Below the pieces are notes generated by a model. That model worked only from the letters and a program-made list of their open reading frames with translations. It made no database searches and was not told the origin of the DNA. Below are positions 5,917 through 7,082 of a stretch of DNA of 7,082 nt, piece by piece; position 1 is the first letter of the stretch, and each line of letters opens with the position of its first letter. The translations under genes and the position numbers were made by a program. This DNA comes from DATJXG01 sp035500455 (GTDB lineage: Bacteria > Acidobacteriota > Terriglobia > Terriglobales > Acidobacteriaceae): the NCBI GenBank assembly GCA_035500455.1, contig DATJXG010000158.1:1-7082 (forward strand), given 5' to 3'.

Positions 5917-6306
5917 TCAGCGATTGGCCAGGGTAGCGATGTCTCCCAAACCGAGCAGCGACTTGTCCGCGGTCACCAGAGTAAGGTCCAACACTTTAGC
6001 TGTCGCCGCGAGAAAACGGTCTGCCGGGTCCGACTGAGGCAGCGGCAGTTGACGAGCCGCTAACGCGATTTCATGGGTCAGGGGAGCCTCTCGCAGTGGC
6101 GCTGTGGCCAGCGCCACCCACTTCTCCAGGTCTCCATGCAAGCGGATTTTGCCTTTCGCATGTAAGGTCAGCGCTTCCCAAGTGCTGATGGGAGAAAGCC
6201 AGGCCTCATTCGCGGGATCCCTCAGTTCCTGCAACACGCGCTTTCCCAGGCGCCTAGGGTTCTGCAGGCTCCACAGCCAGATGTGAGTGTCGAGCAGCAG
6301 CCTCAA
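5917..6306 (-). CDS. vapC: Type II toxin VapC, PIN-domain ribonuclease
   Basis: The protein has 129 residues from a TTG start. It shows the PIN acidic set in order: D6 in LRLLLDTHIWLW, E44 in STWEA, D93 and D96 in QSDPADRFLAATA, and D114 in LVTADKSL. PIN toxins are Mg2+-dependent RNases that cut tRNA or rRNA; the target here is unknown. I chose TTG 6306 because its TTGA overlaps the antitoxin stop TGA by 2 nt, GGGAGG (6322-6317) lies 10 nt upstream, and homologues begin MRLLLDTH. A longer reading from TTG 6324 would add six residues and has no ribosome site. All catalytic positions are present, so the toxin looks intact. It is likely translationally coupled to the antitoxin. Confidence 0.92.
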   Translation of the reverse strand: MRLLLDTHIWLWSLQNPRRLGKRVLQELRDPANEAWLSPISTWEALTLHAKGKIRLHGDLEKWVALATAPLREAPLTHEIALAARQLPLPQSDPADRFLAATAKVLDLTLVTADKSLLGLGDIATLANR

Positions 6307-6542
6307 TCGCGCAGCGCCTCCCAATCACCGGGATCACTCGCGGGCGAGACGATGTCACCGAAAATCTCGATGGTTCCTTTCATCGAGCCCATCCAGTCTT
6401 TCGAGGCTTGTGGAGACGGCGGCACCACCTCCGCCACGGGCTTGCCGAAACGGGTGATCAGGATAGGCTTCCTGGTCTTTCTCACTTGCTCCAGCAGGCC
6501 CAGGCATTTCGCTTTGAACTCGGAAATCGCGACTTCCTTCAT
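6303..6542 (-). CDS. Phd/YefM-family antitoxin (partner of VapC)
   Basis: The protein has 79 residues. The N-terminal DNA-binding half shows MKEVAISEFKAKCLGLLEQV (1-20), then RKTRKPILITRFGKPVAEVVP (21-41), the standard Phd/YefM pattern. The C-terminal stretch (about 45-79, with DWMGSMKGTIEIFGDIV) should wrap the toxin and block its active site. Antitoxins of this fold bind the operon promoter as dimers and repress it together with toxin. ATG 6542 has no Shine-Dalgarno and lies 9 nt beyond a good -10 box, so the message is probably near-leaderless. The gene precedes and overlaps vapC, the usual order. Confidence 0.92.
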   Translation of the reverse strand: MKEVAISEFKAKCLGLLEQVRKTRKPILITRFGKPVAEVVPPSPQASKDWMGSMKGTIEIFGDIVSPASDPGDWEALRD

Positions 6543-6561
6543 GGTTGATAGTTTATACCAT
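6541..6561. promoter_or_regulatory. Imperfect palindrome, candidate antitoxin operator
   Basis: The 21-bp segment is bounded by ATGGT and ACCAT and pairs at 7 of 10 symmetric positions. It covers the -10 box and reaches the antitoxin start codon, the expected location for an autorepression site. Confidence 0.45.
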
Positions 6562-6580
6562 GGTCGAAGTAAACGGTCTA
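6552..6580 (-). promoter_or_regulatory. Sigma-70-type promoter of the toxin-antitoxin operon
   Basis: On the minus strand TAGACC (6580-6575) and TATAAA (6557-6552) are separated by 17 nt, matching 4/6 and 5/6 of consensus. Transcription would start about 2-4 nt before the ATG at 6542, consistent with the missing Shine-Dalgarno. Confidence 0.55.
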
Positions 6581-6620
6581 AGTCGAACGCAGGGAGGCCG
6601 AGACGAATGGGACCACGCGT

Positions 6621-6905
6621 TCACGAAACCTTCTCAGGCGGCTTAGCCAGGTTGACCTTGGGTTTATCGGACCGCCCGAAAATCCAGCGGAAGATGGCAA
6701 TCACAAAAAGCAGCGCGGCGAAGATCAATGCTCCTAGTCCTGCCAGCGCCAGCCCGCCATTGGCGGAGCCGCAGAACTGAATCGAAGTGGAACTGAGGGG
6801 AATTGCCAGGTTGACGTTGGCAGTTCCGTGCCAATGCCAAGCGATAAAGGTGATTCCCAGAAGCAGCATCAGCCCGGAAGCCACGAACCACAGTCTGGAT
6901 TTCAT
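6621..6905 (-). CDS. Small membrane protein with two transmembrane helices, function unknown
   Basis: The protein has 94 residues from ATG 6905. Helix one spans about residues 5-23 (LWFVASGLMLLLGITFIAW). Helix two spans about 50-76 (GGLALAGLGALIFAALLFVIAIFRWIF), followed by a positively charged tail, SDKPKVNLAKPPEKVS. Both ends should face the cytoplasm, with a loop of about 26 residues containing one Cys (C45) outside. I recognise no family. The frame stays open to 7046, but the upstream part translates the repeat at 6986-7025, so the longer form is rejected. ATG 6917 is an equally possible start; neither has a good Shine-Dalgarno. It stops 41 nt upstream of the toxin-antitoxin -35 box on the same strand. 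Confidence 0.6.
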   Translation of the reverse strand: MKSRLWFVASGLMLLLGITFIAWHWHGTANVNLAIPLSSTSIQFCGSANGGLALAGLGALIFAALLFVIAIFRWIFGRSDKPKVNLAKPPEKVS

Positions 6906-6985
6906 GCGGGTAAGCATAATCCAGGGTGGATTGATAGGGATAGCGGTGTTCTGATGAGGCCCACGCTCTAACGCCGCAAAAGCTA

Positions 6986-7025
6986 CCACAAAGGACACCA
7001 GGGTTTCACGAAGGTTCACGAAGGA
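6986..7025. repeat. TTCACGAAGG-type tandem repeat
   Basis: Two perfect 10-bp units TTCACGAAGG (7005-7014 and 7015-7024) are preceded by two degenerate units (CCACAAAGGA and CACCAGGGT). This matches the 'CACGAAGG' low-complexity repeats scattered through many environmental bacterial genomes, by recall. It lies upstream of the minus-strand membrane-protein gene, and nothing else is seen in 6906-7082. Confidence 0.6.
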
Positions 7026-7082
7026 CTCCACGATGTGAATCCCCAACGCTATCGCGAGGCGCTGCCCTTAGTCCGAGTAGTA

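Overview
The window looks like chromosomal DNA of a moderately GC-rich, free-living soil-type bacterium, most plausibly Acidobacteriota (Terriglobia-like). This is inference. It rests on an exported protein built from tandem Big_2 (BID_2-type) Ig-like domains, a Tyr/Pro/Arg-rich exported mini-protein, and intergenic spaces that hold several short repeats of the kinds scattered through such genomes. There is no rRNA, tRNA, CRISPR array, transposase or phage gene.

Layout. (1) Positions 2-2932 (+) hold the 3' part of a large exported protein: Ig-like domains followed by a complete module resembling the fungal Agd3 / CE18 exopolysaccharide deacetylase. (2) Positions 2933-3359 are non-coding: an orphan Shine-Dalgarno-like run, two GC-rich terminator-type hairpins, a long hairpin repeat with perfect 23-bp arms, a degenerate CTCNGCG repeat block and a 12-bp palindrome. 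(3) A small exported Tyr-rich protein (-, 3360-3683) is divergent from a VOC/glyoxalase-fold protein (+, 3826-4200). (4) The VOC gene converges on a membrane SPFH protein most like the HIR branch (-, 4262-5191). A 69-bp repeat between them supplies both stop codons. (5) A 188-bp gap (5192-5379) holds a candidate promoter, a possible 18-codon leader ORF, a heptad repeat and a hairpin. (6) A minus-strand cluster runs Phd/YefM-type antitoxin, then PIN-domain VapC toxin, then a RimJ/RimL-type GNAT acetyltransferase. The antitoxin has a near-leaderless promoter overlapped by an imperfect palindrome, the toxin start overlaps the antitoxin stop, and the acetyltransferase starts 27 nt after the toxin. 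(7) A two-helix membrane protein of unknown function (-, 6621-6905) follows, with a fifth repeat type upstream.

How the genes relate. Only the antitoxin-toxin pair is a clear functional unit, possibly with the acetyltransferase as a third transcribed gene. The large deacetylase, the Tyr-rich protein and the SPFH protein all belong to the envelope or surface, but nothing in the sequence ties them into one pathway. The most notable items are the bacterial CE18-like deacetylase with an Ig-domain stalk, and the density and placement of five different short repeat types, some of which define gene ends or create false reading frames.
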